Positions 13,027-13,039 of a DNA stretch of 13,039 nucleotides are shown here, one piece after another (positions within the stretch are counted from its first letter, which is position 1; each line of letters begins with the position of its first letter). A program made the position numbers and the translations under genes. The notes below the pieces were generated by a model. The model was not told the DNA's origin. It did no database searches and saw only the letters and a program-made list of their open reading frames with translations. Origin of the DNA: Clostridiaceae bacterium (GTDB lineage Bacteria; Bacillota; Clostridia; Peptostreptococcales; Peptostreptococcaceae); the NCBI GenBank assembly GCA_902362365.1, contig CABIVQ010000069.1:1-13039 (forward strand). Reading direction: 5' to 3'.

Positions 13027-13039
13027 CCATTTTATTTTT

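Overview
The window is AT-rich DNA typical of a low-GC Firmicute: A/T-rich codon use, strong GGAGG-type ribosome binding sites, intrinsic terminators, and T-box leaders ahead of amino-acid genes. The gene set (NhaC-type permease plus ArgH, TrpP behind a Trp T-box, a PadR/HAAS pair, a GntP permease) looks most like Clostridioides difficile or a close relative in Peptostreptococcaceae. That assignment comes from gene content; no 16S rRNA or other marker is present.

Left part (1-4120): a small membrane protein; an XRE-type regulator with membrane segments; a roughly 530-base stretch of hairpins and operator-like repeats; a PadR regulator overlapping a HAAS-domain membrane protein, with a possible 31-residue hydrophobic peptide after it; and a membrane-anchored gene broken by one in-frame amber codon. 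Most units end in a recognisable terminator.

Middle part (4120-8550): a cytoplasmic M14 zinc carboxypeptidase, then a T-box-controlled operon. The leader has one complete T-box (Stem I, specifier region, T-box sequence, terminator), followed directly by a second antiterminator/terminator module with no Stem I of its own. It controls a NhaC-family permease and argininosuccinate lyase (argH). The specifier reads AGA (Arg) or AAG (Lys) depending on register. The gene content favours arginine, so the unit would sense uncharged tRNA and supply arginine by transport and by the last biosynthetic step.

Right part (8550-13039): a small minus-strand membrane protein; a degraded GH53 galactanase that keeps its signal peptide and a LacI-type operator; a second T-box with specifier UGG (Trp) upstream of the tryptophan transporter trpP, with an odd hairpin, a direct repeat and a UGA-interrupted reading frame in between; a frameshifted gcvT remnant; a minus-strand GntP-type permease with a 28-bp perfect palindrome at its promoter; and, at the right edge, a promoter and terminator with no reading frame between them, a small-RNA candidate.

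At least three genes are in decay (amber-interrupted protein, GH53, gcvT). The most interesting item is the duplicated T-box expression platform upstream of the NhaC/argH operon. I saw no CRISPR array, rRNA, tRNA, transposase or phage gene.
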